Assembly: GCA_903911925.1 (NCBI GenBank)
Contig: CAIWFH010000032.1
Span: forward strand, 46,651 to 110,650
DNA length: 64,000 bases
Direction: 5' to 3'
Origin: an uncultured Acidobacteriaceae bacterium
Lineage (GTDB): Bacteria; Acidobacteriota; Terriglobia; Terriglobales; Acidobacteriaceae
Part shown: positions 47,188 to 56,403 of the stretch, one piece after another
How positions within the stretch are numbered: the first letter of the stretch is position 1
How the letters are laid out: every line of letters starts with the position of its first letter
Made by a program: the position numbers and the translations under genes
The notes under the pieces: generated by a model
What the model was told of the DNA's origin: nothing
Databases searched by the model: none
What the model saw: only the letters and a program-made list of their open reading frames with translations

Positions 47188-48534
47188 TCATTTCACGAAT
47201 CCGGGGTTGATTGCTGCCTGCACTGTTTTGCGAAACGCGCTCCAATCGCAGGAACCATCTCCACGGCCGCAACCGGGCACATAAACCTGCATGCGTTCGG
47301 GAGGGTTGGCGAGGGTAAGCGGCGTAGCGTTGCGCATTTGGTCGAGCGTCTGCGCCGTGTAGTATGTGCGGACCGAATACTCCGCGCTCCCGCCGCTCTT
47401 CCAGAGTTCAAAAACCAGCGCGCCCCCCGGCGGGGTATCGTCACGGCGCCCGTCAACGATCCAGGACAAGCCCAGCGTCCCTGCGATGCTGGCGATGTTT
47501 GTGTCGTGCCCGGCCAGTACAAGAACGCGATCTCCAGTTTTCGTGAGCGCGCCGCTAACAGTATGCCCAGTGGCTGCCTGCTCCATCGACTGAACGACAT
47601 GAAACAGAAGATTCGATGACTGGATGCCGGCAATGTAGCTTGGTCGCTGAGCAATGTCGACGTTGGCGGTGTGCAGTTGAATTAGCTCTCGCAGCTTGCG
47701 AATATCAACCTGTCCCCACCCTACGTTTGTCGCGGTCATCCCTTCGGCATATTCGAGCAGAAAATTTTCAGCCATGGTGGACGCAGTGCCAAGCGGCGTG
47801 CGCAACTCGACCAGGTGGCTGCCTTTGCCGACCGCTAATGAGGAAGGAATATCAAATATGGATTTGGACGCGGGTCTGCCCGCGCAGTCCGCGCCGGGGT
47901 TGCAAGCCTTTAACACCTGCTCCAGCGCTGCCAGTTGCGGACGGTAAGCCTCTGACAATCCTTCCGGGTTGCCCCCTATGCGGCCGGAGATAACCGCCTT
48001 CGCCAGCAGATAATCCGGAGATCCAATGCCGGCTCCCATCGAATGAAATAGCGGGTCCGCGGTTCCTTCTGGAAGGGCGTTCACCTGGATGGTACAGCCA
48101 GGTTCCAGGCCAGCGGCAAGCGCTTTGCCGGTTTCCCGCGTTCGCTGGTCCGAATCGGTAACTATTCGAACGTGCTCCACATCCGCGCAGCCGCCTGGCG
48201 CAAGCAGTCCTTGGGCGGCAAGCAACTCACGGTCGTAGGCGCCGAAGAGAGTCATGAGCCGTGCGCCGTGTTCGGTCAGATTGCCGGGAGGAACGCTCCA
48301 CACTGGCCATGGCTGACGTGAGTACTCATTCAACTGGTCGATCTTGCCGGTTGGCGAGCGTACTCCATGACGGCTGACGATCACAACGAACTTAAGTTCA
48401 TCTTTTTGTCCCGCTTTGCTCGTGGCGTTCTCAGTTGGACTCTGGGAGAAGAGCGCGGGACCTGAACCGATCCCAAGAGACAATACAATCAAACCGGCAA
48501 TGCTGCGAAACCGAATCTTCACAGGTGTCCTCAT
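47188..48534 (-). CDS. Histidine acid phosphatase (phytase/AppA-like), secreted
   Basis: 448-residue histidine-type phosphatase with a signal peptide (RFRSIAGLIVLSLGIGSG). The catalytic motif RHGVRSP is at residues 55-61, with His56 as phospho-acceptor, and the C-terminal proton donor is in GHDTNI. The family includes 4-phytase and glucose-1-phosphatase; the alpha-domain length fits. Its start codon overlaps the stop of the YncE-like gene (ATGA), so they form an operon with the TonB-dependent receptor upstream. A periplasmic role in releasing phosphate from phytate or sugar phosphates imported by that receptor is inferred from the arrangement. Confidence 0.9.
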   Translation of the reverse strand: MRTPVKIRFRSIAGLIVLSLGIGSGPALFSQSPTENATSKAGQKDELKFVVIVSRHGVRSPTGKIDQLNEYSRQPWPVWSVPPGNLTEHGARLMTLFGAYDRELLAAQGLLAPGGCADVEHVRIVTDSDQRTRETGKALAAGLEPGCTIQVNALPEGTADPLFHSMGAGIGSPDYLLAKAVISGRIGGNPEGLSEAYRPQLAALEQVLKACNPGADCAGRPASKSIFDIPSSLAVGKGSHLVELRTPLGTASTMAENFLLEYAEGMTATNVGWGQVDIRKLRELIQLHTANVDIAQRPSYIAGIQSSNLLFHVVQSMEQAATGHTVSGALTKTGDRVLVLAGHDTNIASIAGTLGLSWIVDGRRDDTPPGGALVFELWKSGGSAEYSVRTYYTAQTLDQMRNATPLTLANPPERMQVYVPGCGRGDGSCDWSAFRKTVQAAINPGFVK

Positions 48535-49604
48535 GGCGCCACGGTGGAGTAAACGCGAATCTCCGCAGGGTGCTCTGCAACTCCGGGGACTCCAACATAG
48601 AGAAGGCTCTGCGACGGAACAAACAGAGCTGTCTTCGCGCCGCTTGCGGTCTTTAACGAACCCAGTGAATGCAGCGCATTTGCTTTGTCTACCTGGTAGG
48701 CATCCACTTCGCCGGTGCCGCTGATCAGGTAGACGCGGCGAAGCGCGGAGTCGTAGAACAGGTCATCGGCCCCACCCGCTGCCGGAAGGCTCGCCAGTTC
48801 TTTGCCGGTCATCGCATCCAGTGCAATCAGGGTTCCGGGGGTCCGGCAGGCGACGAATAAGATGCGATGTTCACTATCGAATGCCAGCGGCACGTTATCT
48901 GCAGCGCGCGTCAGTTTCCAGTGCGCAGTCACGACTTTGGCAGCAGCGTCAATCACCGCAACCTCGCTTGAGGCGGCGATGTTCGCGAAGACACGATGAC
49001 TCGCGGGATCAATATCGAGCGCTTCTGGATGAGTTGCCACGGAAAGGTTCGCCACGATCCTGAAGTTCCCGGCGTCAACCATCGCAACCTTTGCGGGGTT
49101 CGCTGCGTCACTGCCTCCGTGGCCCACAAATAGTAAATGCCGGGCCTCGTCATAAACCATGTCGTCCGCGTCGTCAGAGAGCTTTATCTTTCCTGCAAGC
49201 GCGAATGGATTTCCCTTGTAAACTCTCAGTTCGGCCAGAGAGCCATCCGCCACATAAATGCTGCTGGCGGCCGCCGCCCAGGCCAGGCCGTGCGGCTTGT
49301 CGAGGCCGGTGATGCTCTGTTCCACCTTGTCATTCTTCAAATCAATCACTTCAACGGAGTGATTGCCTGTGGCGGCGGCAAACAGACGGTCGCCAGCGGG
49401 GTCGAAGGCAAAGTGGTCAAACTTGCCTGTGACGCCCGTCAGGCTGATCGTTCGTTCAAGATGAAATGCGGGCACCGGCGCCTGCGCTGCCAAAGACGGC
49501 GCCGCCAATAGATTGAACAGCAGGATGATCCCTGCAAATGGCGTAACAGCCATTCCCAAAGCAAGCCGCTTGAGACCTTGCCAAACCAATTCGAATGTTT
49601 TCAA
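48531..49604 (-). CDS. YncE-like secreted beta-propeller protein
   Basis: 357-residue protein of the YVTN/YncE seven-bladed propeller type, with repeats of the form HSVEVIDLKNDKVEQSITGL and RVYKGNPFALAGKIKL. The N-terminus carries a hydrophobic leader ending near SLAAQAP. The frame starts at a TTG (49604); an ATG at 49553 gives a more compact signal peptide (MAVTPFAGIILLFNLLAAPS) and is a serious alternative. The family often sits beside TonB-dependent receptors, and that is so here. Biochemical role unknown. Coupled to the phosphatase by a 4-base overlap. Confidence 0.85.
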   Translation of the reverse strand: MKTFELVWQGLKRLALGMAVTPFAGIILLFNLLAAPSLAAQAPVPAFHLERTISLTGVTGKFDHFAFDPAGDRLFAAATGNHSVEVIDLKNDKVEQSITGLDKPHGLAWAAAASSIYVADGSLAELRVYKGNPFALAGKIKLSDDADDMVYDEARHLLFVGHGGSDAANPAKVAMVDAGNFRIVANLSVATHPEALDIDPASHRVFANIAASSEVAVIDAAAKVVTAHWKLTRAADNVPLAFDSEHRILFVACRTPGTLIALDAMTGKELASLPAAGGADDLFYDSALRRVYLISGTGEVDAYQVDKANALHSLGSLKTASGAKTALFVPSQSLLYVGVPGVAEHPAEIRVYSTVAP

Positions 49605-49709
49605 AGGATTTTTCTACCTCGGGCTCGTCGAGTGCCCCACAACTGGCCCGCTCCAATAAGTGGAGCGCAGCCAGCCGTGCGGGTATGCGCCGCCTCGCGA
49701 CGACGATGA

Positions 49710-52595
49710 TTACTTCTCGTGATGCGATGTCCAGCGTATTCCGCCGCCATACGTAGGGTGGTAATACTCACGCTGCACCACATACTGCGGGCTCCCAAAG
49801 TAGAAGCCGAAGACTTCGTTATTCAGGTTCAGGCCCTGAACATAAGCCTCGAATCCCTTCGGAAGACGATAACTGACCTGCGTATCCACTTGCAGGTGGG
49901 CATACAGGTAGTTATCGCCAGCGGGCCCCTTGACGCCCCCAACCTGGTACTTGGGCGATATGGTGCCATCGGGGTTAGCGGCCAGGTTCTCGTATTGGTA
50001 AGAGTAGATGCCGGCGCCGTTGTATTCCAGTCCCAGATGAACCGAAAGGCGCCCGCGGTCGTAGCTAGGGCCCAGGTTCCACGTATTCGGAGTTTGGCGA
50101 AGCAGCGCCGGGCTGTCCGTGCGCAGCGGATCGACGCCGGTCGCCTTTGATTTGCTGTATGTGTAGTTGCCTGAGAAGCCAAGACCGCTTAGTACGCCCG
50201 GCAGGTATGAGAGCCGCTGCTGGTAGCCCAGTTCAATTCCGTATACCCACGCGCTGCCGGCGTTGTTCGGCTGCGTCTGCAGGTACCCGGTGTACGTGCC
50301 CGAAGTCACATATCCCTGGTTTATAACCAGAGGATCCGAGAGCGACTTGTAGAAGAAGCCGGTCTGCAACAGTCCGAGCGGAGTCAGAAAGTGCTCGTAC
50401 AACACGTCGAAGTTGTTGGCGTGCTCGGCGACCAGCGCGGGGTTGCCAACACTCTGCTTGGAGGGCGTTCCAGAAGTGTCGAGTGTAACGTACGGAATCA
50501 GGTCCTGCGGATCGGGCCGCGCGATTCCCCGCCCGTACGAAGCGCGAATATCGGAGTTGGCGGTCAGCGAGTAGCGGGCCTGCACGCTGGGAAGAACATC
50601 AAGATGCGATTTGGAGCCATTGACCGGGGTTGTGCCGCCCCAGGTGCCGTCGTCGTTGGTAATCACCTGGTATCCGGTTGTTTTGATATTTGTCTGCTCG
50701 AATCGCAGCCCGGCCTGAAGGCGCAGCTTTGCGAATTGCGTGGTGTTCATCACGTATGCTGACGTGATCCGCTGTTCGAGATTGAAGTTGCTGGCGTCTG
50801 AGCCAACGTGTGTCGCGTCCTCATCCAGAGGCCCAATCATGCTGGGGTTTGCGTTTGCGTAGGCAACAATGGAATCCCAATCGGTGAGCGGCCCCATTTG
50901 GTAGCTGCCGCCATAGAAGTTCTTGTTCGTCAGCGGGCTGAGGAACTGGCTCATCAGCATGCCATCCTCGCCGTTGTCGTATACCGGCGAGTAGGCATCC
51001 TGGCCCTTGTGCTGATTGCGCACTTTGGCGCCAAACTCAAGCGTCGAGAAATGCCCGCCCGGCCTGTAGTTGAATGCGTATGAAGCGGAGCCCTGCAGAT
51101 TGATCTGCGATGTCTGCCCGCTGGTAAGATCAAGTTCGGTCATCTGGTACATGGTTGGGTCATATGTGGGCGAGCCCACTGCCGTGCAGGCCGCGGACCA
51201 CTGTGGCCTGTATTCGCTTGGGTTGGCGCTTGGATCGTAGAGGCAGTTGTCGGCAGCGAACTTCTTCAAAGGTTTCAAAGCTTTAAAAGTCGCTCCCGGG
51301 TTGCCGGCCGCTGCAAGCTGGCGGGCGCGCGAAACGGCGGCCTCCCAGTTGAACCAGGAGTCCCCGAAGAGGTGGTTGCCGCCAATCGCCAATAGCCCAA
51401 TTCCGTAGTCGGGAGAGCGTCTCGATGTTTTGAACTTCGGCGTGTCGCCTTCAAAGGTCGCTGGGTCTCCTGACGGATCGTTTGGATTGGGCGTTACCAC
51501 GTCGTTCAAGGTGTACGTCCACTTGTCGCCGTAGTCTTTGAAATCGGAGTAAAAGACTTTGGCATAAAGCAGGGAGCCTTCATTCAGTTTGTAATCGAAG
51601 CTGCTTGCCGCGCCCCAGCGGGTGCGGTCGTAACGGTATTGGCGCAGATCGATGCTGTCGTAGCTAGGCGTCAGCGTCCCCGTGTCGGGGGTTGGTTCAA
51701 TATCGTCAATGCCGCGGCCGTTGTAGTCGTAGGTGAAGTTGCCGAGAACGCCGAGTTTCTTGCCTGCCAGGAATCGCTTGCCGGCGGTGATGCCATATTG
51801 GCTGGCGTGCCGCCCGTCCATGATGTGCGTGTAGCCGTCATTGCCGAATGCTGTAATGGTCGGCTGGTCGCCTGCGGATTTGGTCACCAGGTTCACCGAT
51901 CCGCCGATTGCGTCGCCGTCCTGATTAGCCGATAACGTCTTGTTGATTTCTACAGACTCAACCAGGTCAGCCGGAATCGTGTCCAGTTTGATCTGGTTCA
52001 CCTGTGCCTCAGGAGAAGGAACCAAAACATCATCGATTGTCGTGTTGCTCAATCGCGGTTCGGTTCCGCGAATCTGGACGTACTTTCCCTCGCCCTCGTC
52101 GCGTTCCAGCGTTACCCCCATCAGGCGGCCAAGCGCATCGGCAACGTCTGCGTTCGGCAGGCTCATGATCTGGTCGTTGGTCAGTACGTTGAGAATATTG
52201 GCCGAGCTGTCGATACGATTGATCGCCTCCGCATCTCCGTGCACGTCGGTTGCGGTGACAATAATATCCTGGGATGCCGACGCAACCTGCAGCACGGCAT
52301 TCAGTTCTGTAGGCTGACCGGCCGCGATGGTCACCGTCTGGTCAAACGGCGCGAAGCCAACAAATGCAATCTTCACCTCGTAAGATCCGGGCGCGAGGTT
52401 GGGCGCCACAAATTCGCCTTGTCTATCGGAAACGAACGACTGCGCAGTTTGAAGAATATGGATCTGCGCCCCTTGAAGCACAGCACCGGAAGTGTCGGTC
52501 ACGTGCCCGGTCAGGGTTCCCTTGCCTGTTTGGCCCATACCTGCCAGGGGAATAACCAACAGCAACAGAAAAGATAAAAGCGGAAAGCGTCTCAT
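49710..52595 (-). CDS. TonB-dependent outer-membrane receptor
   Basis: 961-residue receptor with a signal peptide (RRFPLLSFLLLLVIPLAGMG), an N-terminal carboxypeptidase-regulatory-like domain (TLTGHVTDTSGAVLQGAQIH), a plug domain (VADALGRLMGVTLERDEGEG, then QIRGTEPRLSNTTIDDV and ANQDGDAIGGSVNLVTKS) and a 22-strand-type barrel ending in GGGIRWTSHHEK. No SusD-like partner is present, so it resembles the CirA-like group. AAGGAG precedes the ATG. It is the first gene of a three-gene operon with propeller and phytase-like phosphatase, so the cargo may be an organic phosphate. Divergent from a two-component pair; an 11-bp tandem repeat lies 85 bp upstream. Confidence 0.93.
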   Translation of the reverse strand: MRRFPLLSFLLLLVIPLAGMGQTGKGTLTGHVTDTSGAVLQGAQIHILQTAQSFVSDRQGEFVAPNLAPGSYEVKIAFVGFAPFDQTVTIAAGQPTELNAVLQVASASQDIIVTATDVHGDAEAINRIDSSANILNVLTNDQIMSLPNADVADALGRLMGVTLERDEGEGKYVQIRGTEPRLSNTTIDDVLVPSPEAQVNQIKLDTIPADLVESVEINKTLSANQDGDAIGGSVNLVTKSAGDQPTITAFGNDGYTHIMDGRHASQYGITAGKRFLAGKKLGVLGNFTYDYNGRGIDDIEPTPDTGTLTPSYDSIDLRQYRYDRTRWGAASSFDYKLNEGSLLYAKVFYSDFKDYGDKWTYTLNDVVTPNPNDPSGDPATFEGDTPKFKTSRRSPDYGIGLLAIGGNHLFGDSWFNWEAAVSRARQLAAAGNPGATFKALKPLKKFAADNCLYDPSANPSEYRPQWSAACTAVGSPTYDPTMYQMTELDLTSGQTSQINLQGSASYAFNYRPGGHFSTLEFGAKVRNQHKGQDAYSPVYDNGEDGMLMSQFLSPLTNKNFYGGSYQMGPLTDWDSIVAYANANPSMIGPLDEDATHVGSDASNFNLEQRITSAYVMNTTQFAKLRLQAGLRFEQTNIKTTGYQVITNDDGTWGGTTPVNGSKSHLDVLPSVQARYSLTANSDIRASYGRGIARPDPQDLIPYVTLDTSGTPSKQSVGNPALVAEHANNFDVLYEHFLTPLGLLQTGFFYKSLSDPLVINQGYVTSGTYTGYLQTQPNNAGSAWVYGIELGYQQRLSYLPGVLSGLGFSGNYTYSKSKATGVDPLRTDSPALLRQTPNTWNLGPSYDRGRLSVHLGLEYNGAGIYSYQYENLAANPDGTISPKYQVGGVKGPAGDNYLYAHLQVDTQVSYRLPKGFEAYVQGLNLNNEVFGFYFGSPQYVVQREYYHPTYGGGIRWTSHHEK

Positions 52596-52679
52596 CGTGG
52601 TCTCCTTAACCGCCAGGGGAACTTGGGAAAAGTAGTTCTCTTCCCCTGGTTGGCTACAGGATGAACTCTAAGAGGCTTA

Positions 52680-52701
52680 GTTAAAGGTTCGTTAACGATT
52701 C
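52680..52701. promoter_or_regulatory. 11-bp tandem direct repeat, candidate OmpR/PhoB-type response-regulator box
   Basis: GTTAAAGGTTC (52680-52690) is directly followed by GTTAACGATTC (52691-52701), nine of eleven bases identical and in phase with one helical turn. Tandem 11-bp repeats are the usual binding sites of OmpR/PhoB-family dimers. It lies 85 bases upstream of the TonB receptor and 124 upstream of the response regulator, within their 229-bp shared promoter region. Confidence 0.4.
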
Positions 52702-52824
52702 TGCGAATTCTGGCTAAGGTTGGAGGAGGCGGGCGATAACGCGAATATGAATGTGTCGTGAATTCGATGTGGCGCCAGTGCACTTCTAGCCCATTTCACG
52801 CTTAGGCTTAAGGGTACTGAGCCT

Positions 52825-53520
52825 ATGCGGATACTTATCGTTGAAGACGAACCGCGCATGTTGGAACTTCTGCGCACCGGCCTGTACGAACGCGGTTTCA
52901 CCGTGATGACGGCCGCCGACGGCAACACGGGCCTGAGAATGGCCATGACCCATGAAATCGAATTGATTGTGCTGGACATCGGGCTGCCGGATTTGAACGG
53001 ATATGCCCTAATGGAAGGGTTGCGAGGATGCGCCAGTGTAACGCCTGTCCTGATGTTGACCGCGCGCGACGCCGAAGAGGACATCATCCGCGGGCTGGAA
53101 GCCGGTGCGGACGATTACCTGACCAAGCCGTTTTCCTTTCCTGAATTGGTCGCGCGAATTCATTCCATCACCCGGCGCAAACGTGAAGAAGGAGGTTGCG
53201 CGGTGAAGGATTCCGAGCTTGAGATTGACCTCGTGCGTCGCGTCGTGACCCGCAGCGGGAATGGCATTGACCTCACTCGTCTTGAATTCCGACTCCTGCA
53301 GTGTCTTGTCCGCCGGGCCGGGCAATGCGTGCCGAGGCAAGACGTCATGGAATTTGTGTGGGGCGCGGATCACGCGGTTGGACCTACCGCGCTGGACGTC
53401 CTTGTGAACTCGCTGCGCGCCAAGTTGGACGCGCCCTATAGCAGGAAGTTGATCGGCACACTGCGCGGTTCGGGCTATACCCTGCGCCTTCCCGCCGCCG
53501 CTTCCCGGAGGAAATCTTGA
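52825..53520 (+). CDS. OmpR/PhoB-family response regulator
   Basis: 231-residue two-component regulator. The receiver domain has the acidic pocket VEDEP, phospho-acceptor Asp51 (LDIGLPD), Thr in LTARD and Lys101 in LTKPF. A C-terminal winged-helix DNA-binding domain follows (LTRLEFRLLQCLV, then VLVNSLRAKLD and GTLRGSGYTLR). It overlaps the histidine kinase gene and is divergent from the TonB receptor operon, which it probably controls along with itself. The subgroup is close to MprA/CusR-like regulators, so the stimulus (phosphate, metal or envelope stress) cannot be read. Confidence 0.93.
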   Translation: MRILIVEDEPRMLELLRTGLYERGFTVMTAADGNTGLRMAMTHEIELIVLDIGLPDLNGYALMEGLRGCASVTPVLMLTARDAEEDIIRGLEAGADDYLTKPFSFPELVARIHSITRRKREEGGCAVKDSELEIDLVRRVVTRSGNGIDLTRLEFRLLQCLVRRAGQCVPRQDVMEFVWGADHAVGPTALDVLVNSLRAKLDAPYSRKLIGTLRGSGYTLRLPAAASRRKS

Positions 53521-54956
53521 TTCCGCCATTGCCCATCCGCGTCCGGCTCACTCTTTGGTATTTTGCGATGTTTGCTTCGGCGGCGGCCCTGCTGTGCCTT
53601 GCCAGTTTATGGATGCTGCAGCGCAGCGTGGACGAGACCGAGTATCACGATCTGCAGGAGCGCGCGCAGGATGTGCAACTTGTGCTCAGCCACGAGGCTC
53701 CGGACCGGAACACGCAACGAGTCAGCGAAGACTTCGCTGCAATTTATGAATTGAAGGATGACGGAAAATATCTGCAAGTGCGGGACGACAAGGGCAACTG
53801 GATTTATCGCTCCAAGCGCATGATCGCGCAGAATCCTGAGTTGCCGCCGCCGGACAAGATCCCCGCGGGGGGGACGGTCGGCGAGTTCCAGGTCGGCCCG
53901 CGAAACATCCGCATCCTTGCTTATTCGATTGAGGCGCGAGGCATGCGTTACTCGGTGCAGACCGGCATCTCCTTGAGCAAATCCAGGGCCCTGCTGGCAA
54001 ATTTCCGCACCAGGCTTTTGCTCTTGACCCCGATCGTGATTCTGCTTGCCGCCGCGGGCGGACACTTTATGAGCCGCAAGGCCCTCAGGCCCGTGGCAGC
54101 GTTGGCAACTGAGGCGCAACGCATCAATGATCGAAATCTTGGCATACGCTTGCCTGTCCCCGAAGCCAAGGATGAGATATCCGATCTGTCACGGACTCTG
54201 AATCAGATGCTGGAGCGAATCGACAAGGCATTTGCGAGCGTTCGCACTTTTACCGGAAACGCTTCTCATGAATTGCGCACGCCGATCTCGCTTCTGCGCA
54301 CAGAAATTGAGGTGGCTCTCTACCGTCCGCGGGATGTGGGAGATTATCGCGATATTCTCAGGAGGCTGCACGGAGAAACGGTTCGAATGACAAGCCTGGT
54401 AGAGAATCTCCTCTTTCTGGCCCGGGCCGACGGAGGAGCGGAAGCAGTTGTTCTTTCCCCCATCCGGGTCGACGAGCTTTTCCGTCAGCTTGAGGCCGCA
54501 TGGGTGAGTCCGATGGATCAGGCAATGCTGGACTTCCGTTCAGAAATGGAGCAAAGCGACCTCGTCTTATTGGGCGATGCAAACGGCATTCCGCGGCTCC
54601 TGTCAATTTTGCTCGAGAATGCGCGTAACTATACTCCATGCGGAGGACGGGTAACGCTGCATGCAGCTCTCTCGGGTGCGCAGGTTGTTCTTTCCGTGCG
54701 CGATACTGGTGTCGGAATTCCTGCTGAGCATATGCCCCGCATCTTTGACCGATTCTATCGCGTGGCCCGCACGGAAGATTCTGCGCGGGCCGGTTCGGGA
54801 CTTGGCCTTGCGCTGGCAAAGTGGATCGCCGATCGCCACCGCTGCGAACTTTGCGTTTCGAGCCATCCAGGTCGTGGAAGCTGTTTCTCGCTGAGTCTTG
54901 AAAGGGCCTATCTCAATGCTTCAGAAGAGCAGACTTCTAATGTCGCGCTCGCATAA
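53517..54956 (+). CDS. Sensor histidine kinase
   Basis: 479-residue membrane kinase. The TTG start at 53517 overlaps the regulator stop (TTGA) and is supported by GGAGGAAATC just upstream. The first membrane span is at about 12-33, a periplasmic sensor domain at 35-160, a second span at about 166-186, then HAMP. Phospho-acceptor His251 lies in NASHELRTPIS. The ATPase domain has N-box NARNYTP, DTGVGIP and GSGLGLALAKW. Subclass resembles heavy-metal/CusS-type kinases by organisation. Cognate to the preceding response regulator. Confidence 0.93.
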   Translation: MIPPLPIRVRLTLWYFAMFASAAALLCLASLWMLQRSVDETEYHDLQERAQDVQLVLSHEAPDRNTQRVSEDFAAIYELKDDGKYLQVRDDKGNWIYRSKRMIAQNPELPPPDKIPAGGTVGEFQVGPRNIRILAYSIEARGMRYSVQTGISLSKSRALLANFRTRLLLLTPIVILLAAAGGHFMSRKALRPVAALATEAQRINDRNLGIRLPVPEAKDEISDLSRTLNQMLERIDKAFASVRTFTGNASHELRTPISLLRTEIEVALYRPRDVGDYRDILRRLHGETVRMTSLVENLLFLARADGGAEAVVLSPIRVDELFRQLEAAWVSPMDQAMLDFRSEMEQSDLVLLGDANGIPRLLSILLENARNYTPCGGRVTLHAALSGAQVVLSVRDTGVGIPAEHMPRIFDRFYRVARTEDSARAGSGLGLALAKWIADRHRCELCVSSHPGRGSCFSLSLERAYLNASEEQTSNVALA

Positions 54957-55083
54957 AGCAGAGCAGATAGTCCGTTACAGACTCAGCCAACGGAAATCTC
55001 GTGAATGGAAGATCTATGAGCCGCAACAAATTGAAGTGCGGCCCAAAGCTGGACTTGCCAATCCAATCCCCGGGAAGAAGCAA

Positions 55084-56112
55084 TTAGTCATCGCCTTCGA
55101 CTACGGCAACTCCGTTGGCTCCCGAACCCATCGTGTCAGCGATCTTGAGTTTCAGATTGCCATCACGGTCAACCGTGAAGATTGAAAGATGCGAGGCTGT
55201 TCCGTTTCCGTCAATGACGGCGACGTATCCGTCTCCGAAGGCAATATCTGTTGGATTGCCGTTGAGCGATGCAGCGACGGCCTCGTCCTGAACAATCTTG
55301 TTTCCGAACACCACGTAGCGCGAGACACTCATGCTCGGGGAGTTGCTGGAGAACAAGAAGGGTCCCACGAGCGTAACCCAGCAAGGCGCGCTCTGCGTGC
55401 CGGATCCGGTCACCGTCAAAACCGTATCGTGGCGAACGAGGCTGATTTCATTGGCATGAGCGATCGTAACGTAAGCCTTGTCCCCGCGGGTCACCAATCC
55501 AAATGGCGCATTCACATTGGACGGGATGTTGCTCACCAGCACAGGCGAGCCTGTCACGGCTCCATCTGACAACTGCACGGTCTCGATTGTGTTGCTCTTC
55601 TCGGAGATGATCAACTGGCCGGGCAGCACTCCCACCTGCGCGGCAGAGCCATCTGCCTTGAGCAGAGTTGCGACGCCATCGGCGCTGTTGCTGACATCGT
55701 GCCCGTAGATTGCGTGCGATTCAATGGTGGTCGTCCCCAGAACATAAAGGTGGCCTTCGCCGAACGCGACGCTCAGCGGACTGGTGATCGTTGAGAGCAC
55801 CTGCGTCAATCGCATGCCATCCCCTTCGCGCTCAAAGAGCGAGACAGACTGCGACCCGAAATTGACGGCGGCGACCATGCCGTTTTTCGCTTCGATTCCG
55901 CCTGCATTGCCGCTGGCGCCACCCTTGCCCGCTGTTGAGAGAGTCTGGAGCAACGTGCCATTCGCGGAATAAACAAGAAGCTGATTTGCAGCGGCATTTG
56001 TAGCGGTAACGACAAGCGGTTTCGGCGATTCAGCCTGAAGGGTTGCGGTTGCTGCGAGGAGCAAGATTGCAAGAGCAGGAAACAGGCGTTCGCCGGTTTT
56101 GAGAAAAATCAT
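55084..56112 (-). CDS. Secreted beta-propeller (YVTN/lactonase-like) protein
   Basis: About 342 residues with a signal peptide (FLKTGERLFPALAILLLAAT, cleavage near LQAESP). The ATG at 56112 is fixed by AAAGGAGATCAAA directly upstream; the open frame reaches 56691 but that portion is antisense to the sigma-factor gene. Propeller-like repeats include QLLVYSANGTLLQTLST, VSLFEREGDGMRLTQVL and LSIFTVDRDGNLKLKIAD. No catalytic motif is evident. Divergent from the ECF sigma factor across 291 bp, so it could be a target of that sigma; the two-component pair ends 127 bp away on the other side. Confidence 0.85.
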   Translation of the reverse strand: MIFLKTGERLFPALAILLLAATATLQAESPKPLVVTATNAAANQLLVYSANGTLLQTLSTAGKGGASGNAGGIEAKNGMVAAVNFGSQSVSLFEREGDGMRLTQVLSTITSPLSVAFGEGHLYVLGTTTIESHAIYGHDVSNSADGVATLLKADGSAAQVGVLPGQLIISEKSNTIETVQLSDGAVTGSPVLVSNIPSNVNAPFGLVTRGDKAYVTIAHANEISLVRHDTVLTVTGSGTQSAPCWVTLVGPFLFSSNSPSMSVSRYVVFGNKIVQDEAVAASLNGNPTDIAFGDGYVAVIDGNGTASHLSIFTVDRDGNLKLKIADTMGSGANGVAVVEGDD

Positions 56113-56403
56113 TTTGATCTCCTTTGAGGTGGTGGGTGTCTCAGCCTCTGGAAGCGATTTTGGGGAACTCCCGGGGCGGAGCAGGTTCACTGAAGGGGTA
56201 TTCGCTTGCCGAAAGTAAAAAGTTACGGCCGCAAATTGAAATCGTTTGCTTGGTTCATGGAATGCAAAAAGGATGAAGCCACCGTAACTTTTCCGCCTCC
56301 TAAAGCGAATGAATGTCAAAGGAGGGGCCGATTGCTCGCGGCGGACTGTCAAAGTCCTCACGGAGCGCTTCGTGATAGAACATGTTTGAGGATTTCCTGC
56401 GCG

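Noticed and set aside
52803..52825. AGGCT/AGCCT stem around the response-regulator ribosome-binding region
   Set aside because: Only five to six pairs with an 11-base loop; too weak to claim a translational switch.
55020..55042. GCCGCA/TGCGGC stem between the histidine kinase and propeller genes
   Set aside because: Six pairs, no T-tract; not enough to call a terminator.
56206..56403. N-terminal extension of the ECF sigma factor
   Set aside because: The extra residues do not resemble a sigma domain and the GAGG-preceded ATG at 56404 gives the standard length.
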